A DNA stretch of 64,000 nt from assembly GCF_900104555.1 (NCBI RefSeq), contig NZ_FNJU01000014.1, positions 31,330 through 95,329 of the forward strand. Reading direction: 5' to 3'. Every line of letters begins with the position of its first letter. The first letter of the stretch is position 1. This document shows, piece by piece, positions 25,776-33,828 of the stretch. Below the pieces are notes generated by a model, which worked only from the letters and a program-made list of their open reading frames with translations, was not told the DNA's origin and searched no databases. The position numbers and the translations under genes were made by a program. This DNA is from Litchfieldia salsa. Its GTDB lineage: Bacteria; Bacillota; Bacilli; Bacillales; Bacillaceae_L.

Positions 25776-28379
25776 ATGAGCGACTTTTTTATGAAAACAT
25801 CAAAAGAAGTGTTAGATGAACTTAATGTTAATGAAAAGGGTCTGGTATCCGAAGAGGTTGAAAAACGCCGTGAACAATATGGATATAATGAATTGGCTGA
25901 AGGGAAAAGAAAAACCGCAACAGAAGTTTTCTTTGAACAATTTAAGGACTTCTTAGTCATTATTTTAATTGCTGCTGCGGTCATTTCAGCTTTTTTAGGG
26001 AAATTTGAAAGTACAATTGTGATCTTGGTAGTGGTTATCATAAATGCCATCTTAGGAACGGTTCAGCATCTAAAGGCAGAGCAAAGTTTAAATAGTTTAA
26101 AGGCTCTTTCCTCGCCAACCGCTAAGGTTCTAAGAAATGGACAAAAGGTTGAAATTCCTTCTAGGGAAGTACTAGTTGGTGATATTCTTTTTCTTGATGC
26201 AGGAGATTTTATAAGTGCGGATGGGAGAATTATTGAAAACCATAGTTTGCAAATAAATGAAAGCTCATTAACGGGTGAGTCATTAAGTGTCGAGAAAAGT
26301 GTTGATCCAATAGCTGAGAAGGATGTCTCAATTGGTGATAAGATAAATATGGTTTTTTCTGGTAGTTTTGTTACATATGGACGTGGTGTTGTTGTTGTGA
26401 CAAACACTGGGATGAATACGGAGATTGGAAAAATTGCCAATTTATTGGATTCGGCTAAGGAGAAGAAAACACCGCTTCAAGCAAGTCTTGATCAATTTGG
26501 AAAGAGACTTGCAGTTATTATCATTGTTATCGCGATTCTTCTTTTCGTATTAGATATTATAAGAGGATATGATATTGCAGATTCGTTTATGTTTGCAGTA
26601 GCACTTGCAGTTGCTGCTATTCCTGAAGCGTTAAGCTCGATTGTCACCATTGTTTTGGCTTTTGGAACTAAGAAGATGGCACACGAAAATGCGATTGTTC
26701 GAAAACTTCATGCTGTAGAAAGCTTAGGAAGTATATCGGTTATTTGTTCTGATAAAACAGGTACATTAACTCAAAACAAGATGACAGTTCAACATGTATA
26801 TGTAAATCAAAAGGTAATTGATCAAGACCAATTACAGTTAGATAATCCGATTGAAAAAAGAATTTTATACATGTCTTTATTATGTAATGATTCGGTTACG
26901 ATTGATAAAAAAGAGATTGGGGACCCAACTGAGATTGCATTGGTTGACCTTGGTGAAAAATATGAATTAGATGAACTTATATTAAGGGAAGAATACCCGA
27001 GAATTAAGGAATTGCCTTTCGACTCAGATCGAAAAATGATGAGTACACTTAACCATTATGAAGATAAAAATCTCTTGTTTACAAAAGGTGCACTGGATGT
27101 CTTATTATCACGAGTCACGAAGATAGAAACCACTGATGGAATAGTAGCATTTACTGAAAAGCATAAAGAAGAAATAGAAAAGGTTAATAAGGATTTTTCA
27201 ATGAGTGGTCTAAGGGTTCTTGGTTTTGCTTATAAAGAAGTCCAAGAAGGTAGAACAATTAGTTTTGAAGATGAGAAGGACTTAACGTTTGTAGGGTTAG
27301 CTTCAATGATGGATCCTCCAAGAGAGGAATCAGCAGGCGCTGTTGCTGCTTGTATTGGAGCGGGTATTAAGCCGGTTATGATTACTGGAGACCATAAAAT
27401 TACAGCATCTGCTATTGCTAAGCAGATCGGTATCCTAAAAGAAGATTCAGAAGCAGTAGAGGGTTCTGAAATTGAAAAGTGGAGTGATGATGAGCTTAAA
27501 GAAAAGGTTGCTGATATCTCCGTCTATGCAAGGGTGTCTCCAGAACATAAAATTAGGATTGTAAGAGCTTGGCAGGAAAAAGGTAATGTTGTTGCAATGA
27601 CAGGTGATGGAGTAAATGATGGACCTGCTTTAAAGCAGTCTGACATTGGTATTGCAATGGGCATAACAGGGACAGAGGTGGCAAAAGAAGCATCGTCAAT
27701 GGTTTTAACGGATGATAATTTTTCTACCATTGTCAAAGCCATTTCAAATGGTAGAAGCATTTATGCAAACATTCAAAACTCCATTAAGTTTTTACTAGCC
27801 GGAAATACTGGAGGAGTTTTATCTGTTATTTACGCATCCTTATTAGGTTTACCAGTTCCATTCGCAGCAGTACATTTACTCTTTATTAACCTTCTTACCG
27901 ATAGCTTACCAGCTATAGCAATTGGTCTTGAGCCACACAATAAAACCATTATGAAGGAAAGGCCTAGAGATATTAATGTCCCTCTTCTGAATAAATCTTT
28001 TGCGAAACGAGTGACTGCAGAGGGTGTGATCATTGCCATATCAACTTTAATCGCATTTCACATTGGCTTATCGACAGGAGATGCGATGGTTGCAAGTACA
28101 ATGGCCTTTGCTACATTATGCTTAGCTAGATTATTTCATGGCTTCAACTCTAGAAGCAGCCAATCCCTCTTTAAAATTGGAATATTCACCAATAAATACC
28201 TTTGGTACGCGGTGATACTTGGAATCATATTGCTACATGTAGTTTTACTTTTACCACCACTGATGGGTGTGTTTGAAGTGGCTAGTTTAAATGCTGCACA
28301 ATTTGGTACCATTTATCTGCTTTCTTGTACTCCACTGGTAGTAATCCAGCTTTACAGAGTGCTTGTGTCAAGTGGATGA
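25776..28379 (+). CDS. P-type (P2A-like) calcium-transporting ATPase
   Basis: 867 residues. Cation ATPase N-terminal domain, actuator motif LTGES (~164-168), phosphorylation motif DKTGTLT (Asp ~326) and hinge TGDGVNDGPAL (~608), with membrane helices before and after. The M4 motif reads PEALSSI, where many Ca2+ pumps have PEGLP; the change sits in the ion-binding helix and is seen in some Firmicute pumps, so ion specificity (Ca2+, Mn2+ or other) is open. Start ATG follows AAAGGAGGG. Monocistronic with its own terminator. Confidence 0.85.
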   Translation: MSDFFMKTSKEVLDELNVNEKGLVSEEVEKRREQYGYNELAEGKRKTATEVFFEQFKDFLVIILIAAAVISAFLGKFESTIVILVVVIINAILGTVQHLKAEQSLNSLKALSSPTAKVLRNGQKVEIPSREVLVGDILFLDAGDFISADGRIIENHSLQINESSLTGESLSVEKSVDPIAEKDVSIGDKINMVFSGSFVTYGRGVVVVTNTGMNTEIGKIANLLDSAKEKKTPLQASLDQFGKRLAVIIIVIAILLFVLDIIRGYDIADSFMFAVALAVAAIPEALSSIVTIVLAFGTKKMAHENAIVRKLHAVESLGSISVICSDKTGTLTQNKMTVQHVYVNQKVIDQDQLQLDNPIEKRILYMSLLCNDSVTIDKKEIGDPTEIALVDLGEKYELDELILREEYPRIKELPFDSDRKMMSTLNHYEDKNLLFTKGALDVLLSRVTKIETTDGIVAFTEKHKEEIEKVNKDFSMSGLRVLGFAYKEVQEGRTISFEDEKDLTFVGLASMMDPPREESAGAVAACIGAGIKPVMITGDHKITASAIAKQIGILKEDSEAVEGSEIEKWSDDELKEKVADISVYARVSPEHKIRIVRAWQEKGNVVAMTGDGVNDGPALKQSDIGIAMGITGTEVAKEASSMVLTDDNFSTIVKAISNGRSIYANIQNSIKFLLAGNTGGVLSVIYASLLGLPVPFAAVHLLFINLLTDSLPAIAIGLEPHNKTIMKERPRDINVPLLNKSFAKRVTAEGVIIAISTLIAFHIGLSTGDAMVASTMAFATLCLARLFHGFNSRSSQSLFKIGIFTNKYLWYAVILGIILLHVVLLLPPLMGVFEVASLNAAQFGTIYLLSCTPLVVIQLYRVLVSSG

Positions 28380-28424
28380 ATGAGTATTACCGTAAAATCT
28401 GTAAAGGTTAAATAAATAATAATT

Positions 28425-28473
28425 TGAGGCTTCTCATTAGTTGTTAAAACTTTTGAGGAGCCTCTAGTTTTAT
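28425..28473 (+). terminator. Terminator of the P-type ATPase gene
   Basis: GAGGCTTCTCATTAGTT pairs with AACTTTTGAGGAGCCTC; T-rich tail. Member of the GAGGCTTCTC hairpin family. Confidence 0.75.
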
Positions 28474-28570
28474 TTTCTAAAGTTGAATGGCGAGAAACTT
28501 TCTAGCTGCTTCTTTAACTAATGTGTGAGGGTTTAGAACCAAAACTTTTTCAAAAAATTAAAAATACTAA

Positions 28571-28626
28571 TTGAAAATGATTATCATTATTGATATAGTA
28601 ACATATGAGAATGATTATCATTATTA
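28571..28626 (+). promoter_or_regulatory. Promoter with two Fur boxes for the flavodoxin
   Basis: TTGAAA (28571-28576), 17-bp spacer, TATAGT (28594-28599). One Fur box fills the spacer (TGAAAATGATTATCATTAT, 28572-28590) and a second follows -10 (TGAGAATGATTATCATTATT, 28606-28625). Both are close to the consensus. Confidence 0.88.
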
Positions 28627-28639
28627 ATGGAGGGGCTAT

Positions 28640-29089
28640 ATGGCTAAAATTGTGATCGCTTATGCAAGCATGTCTGGAAATACGGAGGAGATTGCAGATT
28701 TATTGAAGGAAAGTATTGTACCGTTTGAACATGAAATAGAAGTGTTGGAAATTGAACAAATGGATGTGAATGATCTTCTTGATTATGATGGTATTTTAAT
28801 TGGATCTTACACATGGGGAGATGGGGACCTCCCATATGAGACTGATGATTTTTATGAGGACCTTTTAACCTTGGATTTGACAGGAAAAAAGGCAGCTGTC
28901 TTTGGTTCAGGTGACCATGCATATCCAAAATTTTGTGCTGCAGTTGATTTATTAGAAGAGAGATTAAAAGAATGTAATGCTGAATTGATTCAGGATGGAC
29001 TTAAGGTAGAGTTAACACCAGAGACACAAGAAGAAATCGATCATTGTGTAGATTTTGCTGTGAATTTTGCCAGTAAAATTGGAGACTAA
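28640..29089 (+). CDS. Short-chain flavodoxin, Fur-regulated
   Basis: 149 residues. FMN phosphate loop YASMSGNTEEIA (~8-19), the GSYTWGDGDLP loop (~57-67) and GSGDHAYPKFC (~89-99) are the flavodoxin landmarks. Flavodoxins replace ferredoxin as electron carriers when iron is scarce, which fits the two Fur boxes directly upstream. Similar to B. subtilis YkuN/YkuP. RBS is GGAGGGG. Monocistronic here; no partner reductase gene is adjacent. Confidence 0.92.
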   Translation: MAKIVIAYASMSGNTEEIADLLKESIVPFEHEIEVLEIEQMDVNDLLDYDGILIGSYTWGDGDLPYETDDFYEDLLTLDLTGKKAAVFGSGDHAYPKFCAAVDLLEERLKECNAELIQDGLKVELTPETQEEIDHCVDFAVNFASKIGD

Positions 29090-29215
29090 ATAGTGAAGAA
29101 ACTAATGAGCGCAACGGCAGTTACTAAGTCAGAGCAGGGTAGTAGTAATTAACCCCTTCATTTGATAATCTAACATGGGAAACGTGTACTATATGAGAAT
29201 CAAAGTTTTTTAGAT

Positions 29216-29449
29216 TTGAATGCAAGTGAAGGTTATGTCTACTCCACTTCTACACAAAATCAACATGGATTCAGTACCATTTCCAAGGTTTGTATAAAGA
29301 ACAAGGAAGTTATTCCATGTAACTATATTAAAGGACATGGGTGGAGAATAGTTAATGATAGAGAGGATTATATAGTGGCAGGACTTTATGAATCAATGGA
29401 ATTTACAAAGGGTATGATAAAAAAATTGAAATGTAAAAAAGTTAGATGA
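29216..29449 (+). CDS. Small hypothetical protein, possibly truncated
   Basis: A frame of 77 codons from a TTG, open upstream to 29174, with no ribosome binding site at any start. Composition is protein-like (GYVYSTSTQNQHG, HGWRIVNDREDYIVAGLYE), with a lysine-rich end. A terminator of the GAGGCTTCTC family follows at 29468, suggesting a once-expressed unit. I do not recognise the family; it may be the 3' part of a decayed gene. Confidence 0.35.
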   Translation: MNASEGYVYSTSTQNQHGFSTISKVCIKNKEVIPCNYIKGHGWRIVNDREDYIVAGLYESMEFTKGMIKKLKCKKVR

Positions 29450-29467
29450 AACAGCTGTTCTAAGTAT

Positions 29468-29513
29468 TAGAGGCTTCTCGAAGGTTAAGTAAACTTTTGA
29501 GAAGTCTTTTTTT
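29468..29513 (+). terminator. Terminator (GAGGCTTCTC family)
   Basis: AGAGGCTTCTCGAAGGTT pairs with AACTTTTGAGAAGTCTTT and ends in T residues. Confidence 0.8.
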
Positions 29514-29561
29514 GATTGAGTGAGAGGATCTTGAAAAAAGTTAAAAATAAATTAGACCTTA

Positions 29562-29632
29562 TTTACAAAAAAAAACCAATGTGTTATATTTAAAATATTA
29601 AGAACGTTAAATAAAAATTTAACAAAGTTAAT
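29562..29632 (+). promoter_or_regulatory. betA promoter with candidate GbsR operator
   Basis: TTTACA (29562-29567), 17-bp spacer, TATATT (29585-29590). Just downstream (29594-29632) lie AATATTAAGAACGTTAAATA and AATTTAACAAAGTTAAT. The same arrangement and a very similar motif follow the gbsA promoter at 33737-33804. Confidence 0.6.
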
Positions 29633-29889
29633 AATCGCAACTGAAATGTTCCAGCGGTAAATAGGGAGAGCCTCTTTTTACACAATGGACGGACATCAGC
29701 GGAGTTTGCGTTGGACTTGGTATAGACATAAGACTCATAGATTTGAAGTATATATTTATCAATGAAAACTATGGGCCAATCCAATCAGAACCTATTAAAC
29801 TAGATTAATTACTTTATAAACTATTTATTGAGTACTTCTCATATTGAATTATTGTAGTACTCATTTTAACATCCAAGGAGGTACATAAG

Positions 29890-31575
29890 ATGAATGAAAC
29901 ATATGATATTGTTGTTGTAGGTGGCGGTAGTGCGGGTTCTGTACTCGGCGACCGTCTAAGTGCAGATGGGACACGTAGTGTTCTTGTTTTAGAGGCTGGC
30001 CGTAAGGATTTTTCATGGGATCTATTGATTCAAATGCCAGCAGCTTTGCCGTTCCCAGCAGGGAAGGCACTTTACGACTGGAGATATGAATCTGACCCTG
30101 AACCATATATGAATGGACGTCGTGTCAAGCATGCTCGTGGGAAGGTCCTTGGTGGGTCAGGATCTATTAACGGAATGATTTTCCAACGTGGTAATCCATT
30201 AGACTATGAACGTTGGGGAGCAGATCCAGGTATGGAGACATGGGATTTTGCGCATTGTCTCCCATATTTTAAACGTATGGAGAATGCTTTAGCTTCGGAG
30301 CAAGATGATGAACTTCGTGGACATGATGGGCCTCTGAAATTGGAACGTGGTCCAGCTACAAATCCGCTATTCCAGGCTTTCTTTGAATCAGCTGTTGAGG
30401 CTGGTTACTCGAGAACCCCTGATGTGAATGGCTTTCGACAAGAAGGATTTGGTCCGTTTGATAAACATGTGTACAAAGGTCAACGATTTGGACCTTCACG
30501 CGCATATCTTCATCCGGCTATGGAGCGTGAGAACCTCACAGTAAAAACTCGTGCTTTTGTTGAGCGTATTAATTTTAGTGGTACTAAGGCGGATGGGTTA
30601 ACCTATCGTCGTGACGGAAAAACTCATCATGTAACTGCAGGTGAAGTGATACTTGCTGGTGGTGCGATCAACACTCCACAGCTTCTTCAGCTTTCCGGTG
30701 TGGGTGATGCAGAACACCTGCGTTCACTAGGCATCGAACCAGTATTGCATCTCCCAGGTGTAGGAGAAAACCTTCAGGATCATCTTGAAGTTTACATCCA
30801 ACACGCTTGTCCGTTACCGGTCTCTGAACAGCCAAATCTTAATAAATTGAAGATGCCTTGGATTGGCTTACAGTGGTTACTCGGCCGTACTGGTCCGGCA
30901 GCGACCAACCATTTCGAAGGCGGAGGTTTCGTCCGTTCGAACGAGGAAGTTGCATATCCTAACCTGATGTTCCATTTCCTTCCGGTAGCGGTTCGATACG
31001 ATGGGAAAAAAGCTCCTACTGCACATGGATTCCAGGTGCATGTTGGTCCTATGTATTCCGATGCTCGAGGTAGCTTGAAAATCCGTTCGACGGACCCTAC
31101 CGAGCACCCAAGTATGGTATTTAACTATCTTTCTACGGAACAAGACCGTCGTGAATGGATTGAAGCAATAAAAGTCTCACGTGAAATTCTTTCTCAGCCA
31201 GCAATGGCTCCCTACAATTCCGGCGAAATCTCACCTGGTCCTTCTGTTCATTCAGACGAGGAGATTTTAGATTGGGTGGCGAAGGATGCGGAGACTGCAC
31301 TACATCCGAGTTGCACAGCAAAGATGGGACCTGCTTCAGATCCAATGGCGGTTGTAGATCCGCTAACGATGAAGGTTCATGGACTTAAAAACGTAAGAGT
31401 GGTAGATGCGTCTGCAATGCCTTATGTCACTAACGGTAATATCCATGCACCGGTATTGATGTTAGCGGAAAAAGCCTCAGACCTTATCCTTGGGCGTAAA
31501 CCACTTGATCCTATTAATGCCGACTTCTATCGTCATGGAGTACATCCAGCTGACGCAGGCACAGTAAAAGCTTAA
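29890..31575 (+). CDS. betA: Choline dehydrogenase (BetA, GMC family)
   Basis: 561 residues. FAD-binding [16 protein letters not shown] at the N-terminus, GMC signature [13 protein letters not shown] (~86-98), catalytic histidine in [10 protein letters not shown] (~471) and partner residue in [17 protein letters not shown] (~515). Oxidises choline to betaine aldehyde, and can oxidise that further, for glycine betaine synthesis. B. subtilis uses the unrelated type III alcohol dehydrogenase GbsB for this step, so this is a different solution beside a gbsA gene. Start follows AAGGAGG. The gene looks somewhat richer in G/C-ending codons than its neighbours, which may hint at transfer; I have not measured this. 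Confidence 0.9.
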   Translation: MNETYDIVVVGGGSAGSVLGDRLSADGTRSVLVLEAGRKDFSWDLLIQMPAALPFPAGKALYDWRYESDPEPYMNGRRVKHARGKVLGGSGSINGMIFQRGNPLDYERWGADPGMETWDFAHCLPYFKRMENALASEQDDELRGHDGPLKLERGPATNPLFQAFFESAVEAGYSRTPDVNGFRQEGFGPFDKHVYKGQRFGPSRAYLHPAMERENLTVKTRAFVERINFSGTKADGLTYRRDGKTHHVTAGEVILAGGAINTPQLLQLSGVGDAEHLRSLGIEPVLHLPGVGENLQDHLEVYIQHACPLPVSEQPNLNKLKMPWIGLQWLLGRTGPAATNHFEGGGFVRSNEEVAYPNLMFHFLPVAVRYDGKKAPTAHGFQVHVGPMYSDARGSLKIRSTDPTEHPSMVFNYLSTEQDRREWIEAIKVSREILSQPAMAPYNSGEISPGPSVHSDEEILDWVAKDAETALHPSCTAKMGPASDPMAVVDPLTMKVHGLKNVRVVDASAMPYVTNGNIHAPVLMLAEKASDLILGRKPLDPINADFYRHGVHPADAGTVKA

Positions 31576-31592
31576 TTGTATTAATACTTTCT

Positions 31593-31666
31593 ATGAGAAG
31601 GCCTCTTTTAAGATGTATTTGCTCCTCAAAGCATACATCTTATGAACGAGTGCCTTCTCTTTTTTC
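31593..31666 (+). terminator. Terminator of betA
   Basis: Long hairpin: outer stem GAGAAGGC/GCCTTCTC, inner stem AAGATGTAT/ATACATCTT, then TTTTTT. Confidence 0.8.
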
Positions 31667-31704
31667 GTTATACAAATTTCCTTTTGAATTCGTTTTTAAC
31701 TAAG

Positions 31705-31870
31705 GTTATTTTCGTATAGATTGTTGCTTTTAAAGTCGCAGGCTGAATACACTCCGCGTCCGGCGGGTGGACCAGTGAGCCTCCTCGTCGCTATTGCTCC
31801 TTTGGTGTATCACTTTGGCCACTGGTCCCAGCAGGAGTCTACGTGTATTCGGCTGCTTGTAACTACCATT
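31705..31870 (-). repeat. Palindromic dispersed repeat, copy A
   Basis: Contains GCAGGCTGAATACACTCCGC, the GCCTCCTCGTCGC block and GGCCACTGGTCCCAGCAGG, ending TACGTGTATTCGGCTGCTTG. It is the inverse of the copy at 42531-42715. I recognise it as an imperfect palindrome common between genes of Bacillus species. No coding potential. Confidence 0.8.
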
Positions 31871-31887
31871 TCAATGTTTTATATAAA

Positions 31888-31933
31888 TAAAAAAAGCTAG
31901 CCCTTACAACAATAAGAGGCTAGCTTCTTTATT
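31888..31933 (-). terminator. Terminator of the substrate-binding protein gene
   Basis: AAGCTAGCC and GGCTAGCTT arms with an A-run on the left that reads as a T-tract on the minus strand. Confidence 0.8.
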
Positions 31934-31939
31934 ATGCCT

Positions 31940-32827
31940 TTATTTAATCCATTCATCAACCAATTCTTGATTCTCTTCGATCCATTTCTTTGCTCCCTCT
32001 AGAGGGTCTGATGCACTTTCTACATAGTCGATAAGCTGACCAATTTGTTGCTCATCCATCTTCCAGTTGTTAAACCATTCGCTCACTTCTGGGTAATCTT
32101 CTTCAAACCCAAGTCGTGTAGCATGGTGAATTTTTTCTATACCACCAAATGTGTTTTTCGGATCTTCTAGGAATTTCAAATCATAATTGGCGAATACCGA
32201 ATGAGGGCTCCATAGTGGTGATACAATCGGTACCTCATTTTCTACTGCTTTTCCAATCTCAGATAACATTGCTGGTTCTGAGCTGGCTATCAGTTCAAAT
32301 TCAAGATTATAATCTTCGATTAATTGTTCAGTAACTTCCATTGTACCTGCCCCAGGATCAAAACCGACAATTTCGCTATTAAACAATTCTTTATGTTCAT
32401 TTAAGTCTTCTACACTATTAATGTCTTCTAAATAGGTTGGAACAATAAGTCCTACTTTTGCCTGATCAAACCACGTAGATTCAGAGAATGTAACAGTGTC
32501 CTGAAATTTTTCTAAATATATAGCATCTTGTACTGGTAACCATATTTCTAAACTAGCATCAAGGTCGCCACTTTCTAAAGCCTTCATTGTTGCACCCATG
32601 TTTAATACGTTTAACTTTACATTATAACCTTTATCTTCTAAAATCGCTTTCCACATATTCGTTACTGCAATATTTTCAGCCCAGTTAATTTGACCAATCA
32701 TTAATTCTTTATTACTTCCCTCTTGTTCTTCCCCGTTTGTCTCCCCACTAGTGCTTCCGCATGCTGTAAGTATAGCGATTAGTAGCAACACTAAGATAAA
32801 ACTAGCTTTTTTCGCCCATTTGTTCAT
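31940..32827 (-). CDS. Glycine betaine/choline-type substrate-binding lipoprotein
   Basis: 295 residues with lipobox LTAC (Cys23). A binding protein of the OpuAC/ProX superfamily. The first lobe carries IGQINWAENIAVTNMW and the second VGFDPGAGTMEVTEQ and SPLWSPHSVFANYDL; conserved tryptophans are candidates for the aromatic cage that holds a quaternary amine. Lobe order is the reverse of that in the OpuAC-like protein at 40069. No permease genes are attached, so it must serve a transporter encoded elsewhere, or OpuA. Between betA and gbsR, choline supply is a reasonable inference. RBS is GGGGAG. Confidence 0.8.
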   Translation of the reverse strand: MNKWAKKASFILVLLLIAILTACGSTSGETNGEEQEGSNKELMIGQINWAENIAVTNMWKAILEDKGYNVKLNVLNMGATMKALESGDLDASLEIWLPVQDAIYLEKFQDTVTFSESTWFDQAKVGLIVPTYLEDINSVEDLNEHKELFNSEIVGFDPGAGTMEVTEQLIEDYNLEFELIASSEPAMLSEIGKAVENEVPIVSPLWSPHSVFANYDLKFLEDPKNTFGGIEKIHHATRLGFEEDYPEVSEWFNNWKMDEQQIGQLIDYVESASDPLEGAKKWIEENQELVDEWIK

Positions 32828-32870
32828 GTGAAAAAACTCCCCTTTGTTATTATGTAATTTATTTTAAATA

Positions 32871-32899
32871 TATTCATAACGTTAATTAAGTTAAGAATA
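32871..32899 (-). promoter_or_regulatory. Near-palindrome upstream of the binding-protein gene
   Basis: TATTCATAACGTTAA and TTAAGTTAAGAATA form an imperfect 29-bp dyad ~45 bp before the start codon. Its AACGTTAA core also occurs in the betA operator region. Candidate GbsR site. Confidence 0.45.
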
Positions 32900-32991
32900 T
32901 TTTTAACAACTGGCATAAAACTAACTTATCTCTTATAAAGAAGAGATAAGTTTCAACATTATATCGACTACCTGGTTAACGCTCTTTCAAA

Positions 32992-33543
32992 TTATTCTTG
33001 CTTATCTTTAGGCAAAAACTCAAATATTTTTCCACTTTTTATGTTTGCAACTAAGTCTTCCAACCAGTAGTAGTAAGTCTTAGAATCTTCTAATTGATCA
33101 TAGTATTTTTTCGCCTCTGCAACAATTTCTGTTGTGCTAGTGGAATCTTTAATGACATTTATAAAATCTTCCTGCGCTTCCTCAATTGCTGCCATATTCA
33201 TTTTTACTTCTCGTTCCCACATTTGACAATAAAAAACCATAAAGGAACGGAAGAAGTTTTTCTCAGCTACATATGTGTGTTTCCTAGACCCCCGCGTAAA
33301 TGTTTTTTTCACCATTTCTATTTCTTGAAGTTTACGGACACTAGTGCTCATACTAGGCTTACTCATTCCGAGCTCTGTACGCATTTCATCAAGAGTCATC
33401 TGATCTTTAAAGTACATTGTCGCATATAAGTTTGCAGCAGCAGGTGTTACTCCATATAAATCCATCGTCTCCGCAATGGCGCCAATGACTTTATCCTTGG
33501 CTTCTTCTATTTTTATTCTGGATCTTTCAGTAATATCACTCAT
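32992..33543 (-). CDS. gbsR: GbsR-type choline-responsive repressor
   Basis: 183 residues, a MarR-like winged helix protein. The DNA-binding part is LDEMRTELGMSKPSMSTSVR (~52-71), and the C-terminal helical half contains aromatic residues (YYYWLED) of the kind that bind choline in this family. Known GbsR represses glycine betaine synthesis and choline uptake genes until choline is present. It lies divergently from gbsA and downstream in orientation from the lone binding protein gene. RBS GGAGGAG. Confidence 0.88.
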   Translation of the reverse strand: MSDITERSRIKIEEAKDKVIGAIAETMDLYGVTPAAANLYATMYFKDQMTLDEMRTELGMSKPSMSTSVRKLQEIEMVKKTFTRGSRKHTYVAEKNFFRSFMVFYCQMWEREVKMNMAAIEEAQEDFINVIKDSTSTTEIVAEAKKYYDQLEDSKTYYYWLEDLVANIKSGKIFEFLPKDKQE

Positions 33544-33566
33544 AAAGTTGCTCCTCCAATATAAAG

Positions 33567-33595
33567 TAAAGCGGGTTAAATATTTTTTTAATATT
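33567..33595 (-). promoter_or_regulatory. Candidate GbsR autoregulatory site
   Basis: Read on the minus strand: AATATTAAAAAAATATTTAA, then CCCGCTTTA. This resembles the AATATTAAATAAATTTTTAA block of the gbsA leader. It lies ~25-50 bp before the gbsR start. Confidence 0.4.
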
Positions 33596-33736
33596 CTTTA
33601 TAAACTTTATGATACCGTGTTCAGATTAAATGTCAAATGGAAAAAGTGATTTTAACAAGTTGTAAATGCGAATAACCCAGTTATATCAACTGTTATAAAG
33701 CTATTATTCTTTTGAAAAATTTTGGCTGTGTTTATT

Positions 33737-33804
33737 TTGACAGTCTTAAAAAGACGTGTTAGTATTTTTATAATATTAAATAAATTTTTAACAAACTTAA
33801 TTTA
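33737..33804 (+). promoter_or_regulatory. gbsA promoter with downstream operator motif
   Basis: TTGACA (33737-33742), 17-bp spacer, TAGTAT (33760-33765). AATATTAAATAAATTTTTAA and ACAAACTTAAT follow (33772-33804), overlapping the expected transcript start. A repressor bound there would act as a road block, which is how B. subtilis GbsR is reported to work. Confidence 0.65.
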
Positions 33805-33828
33805 CTCAAGAAGCTGGAGTTGATAAAT

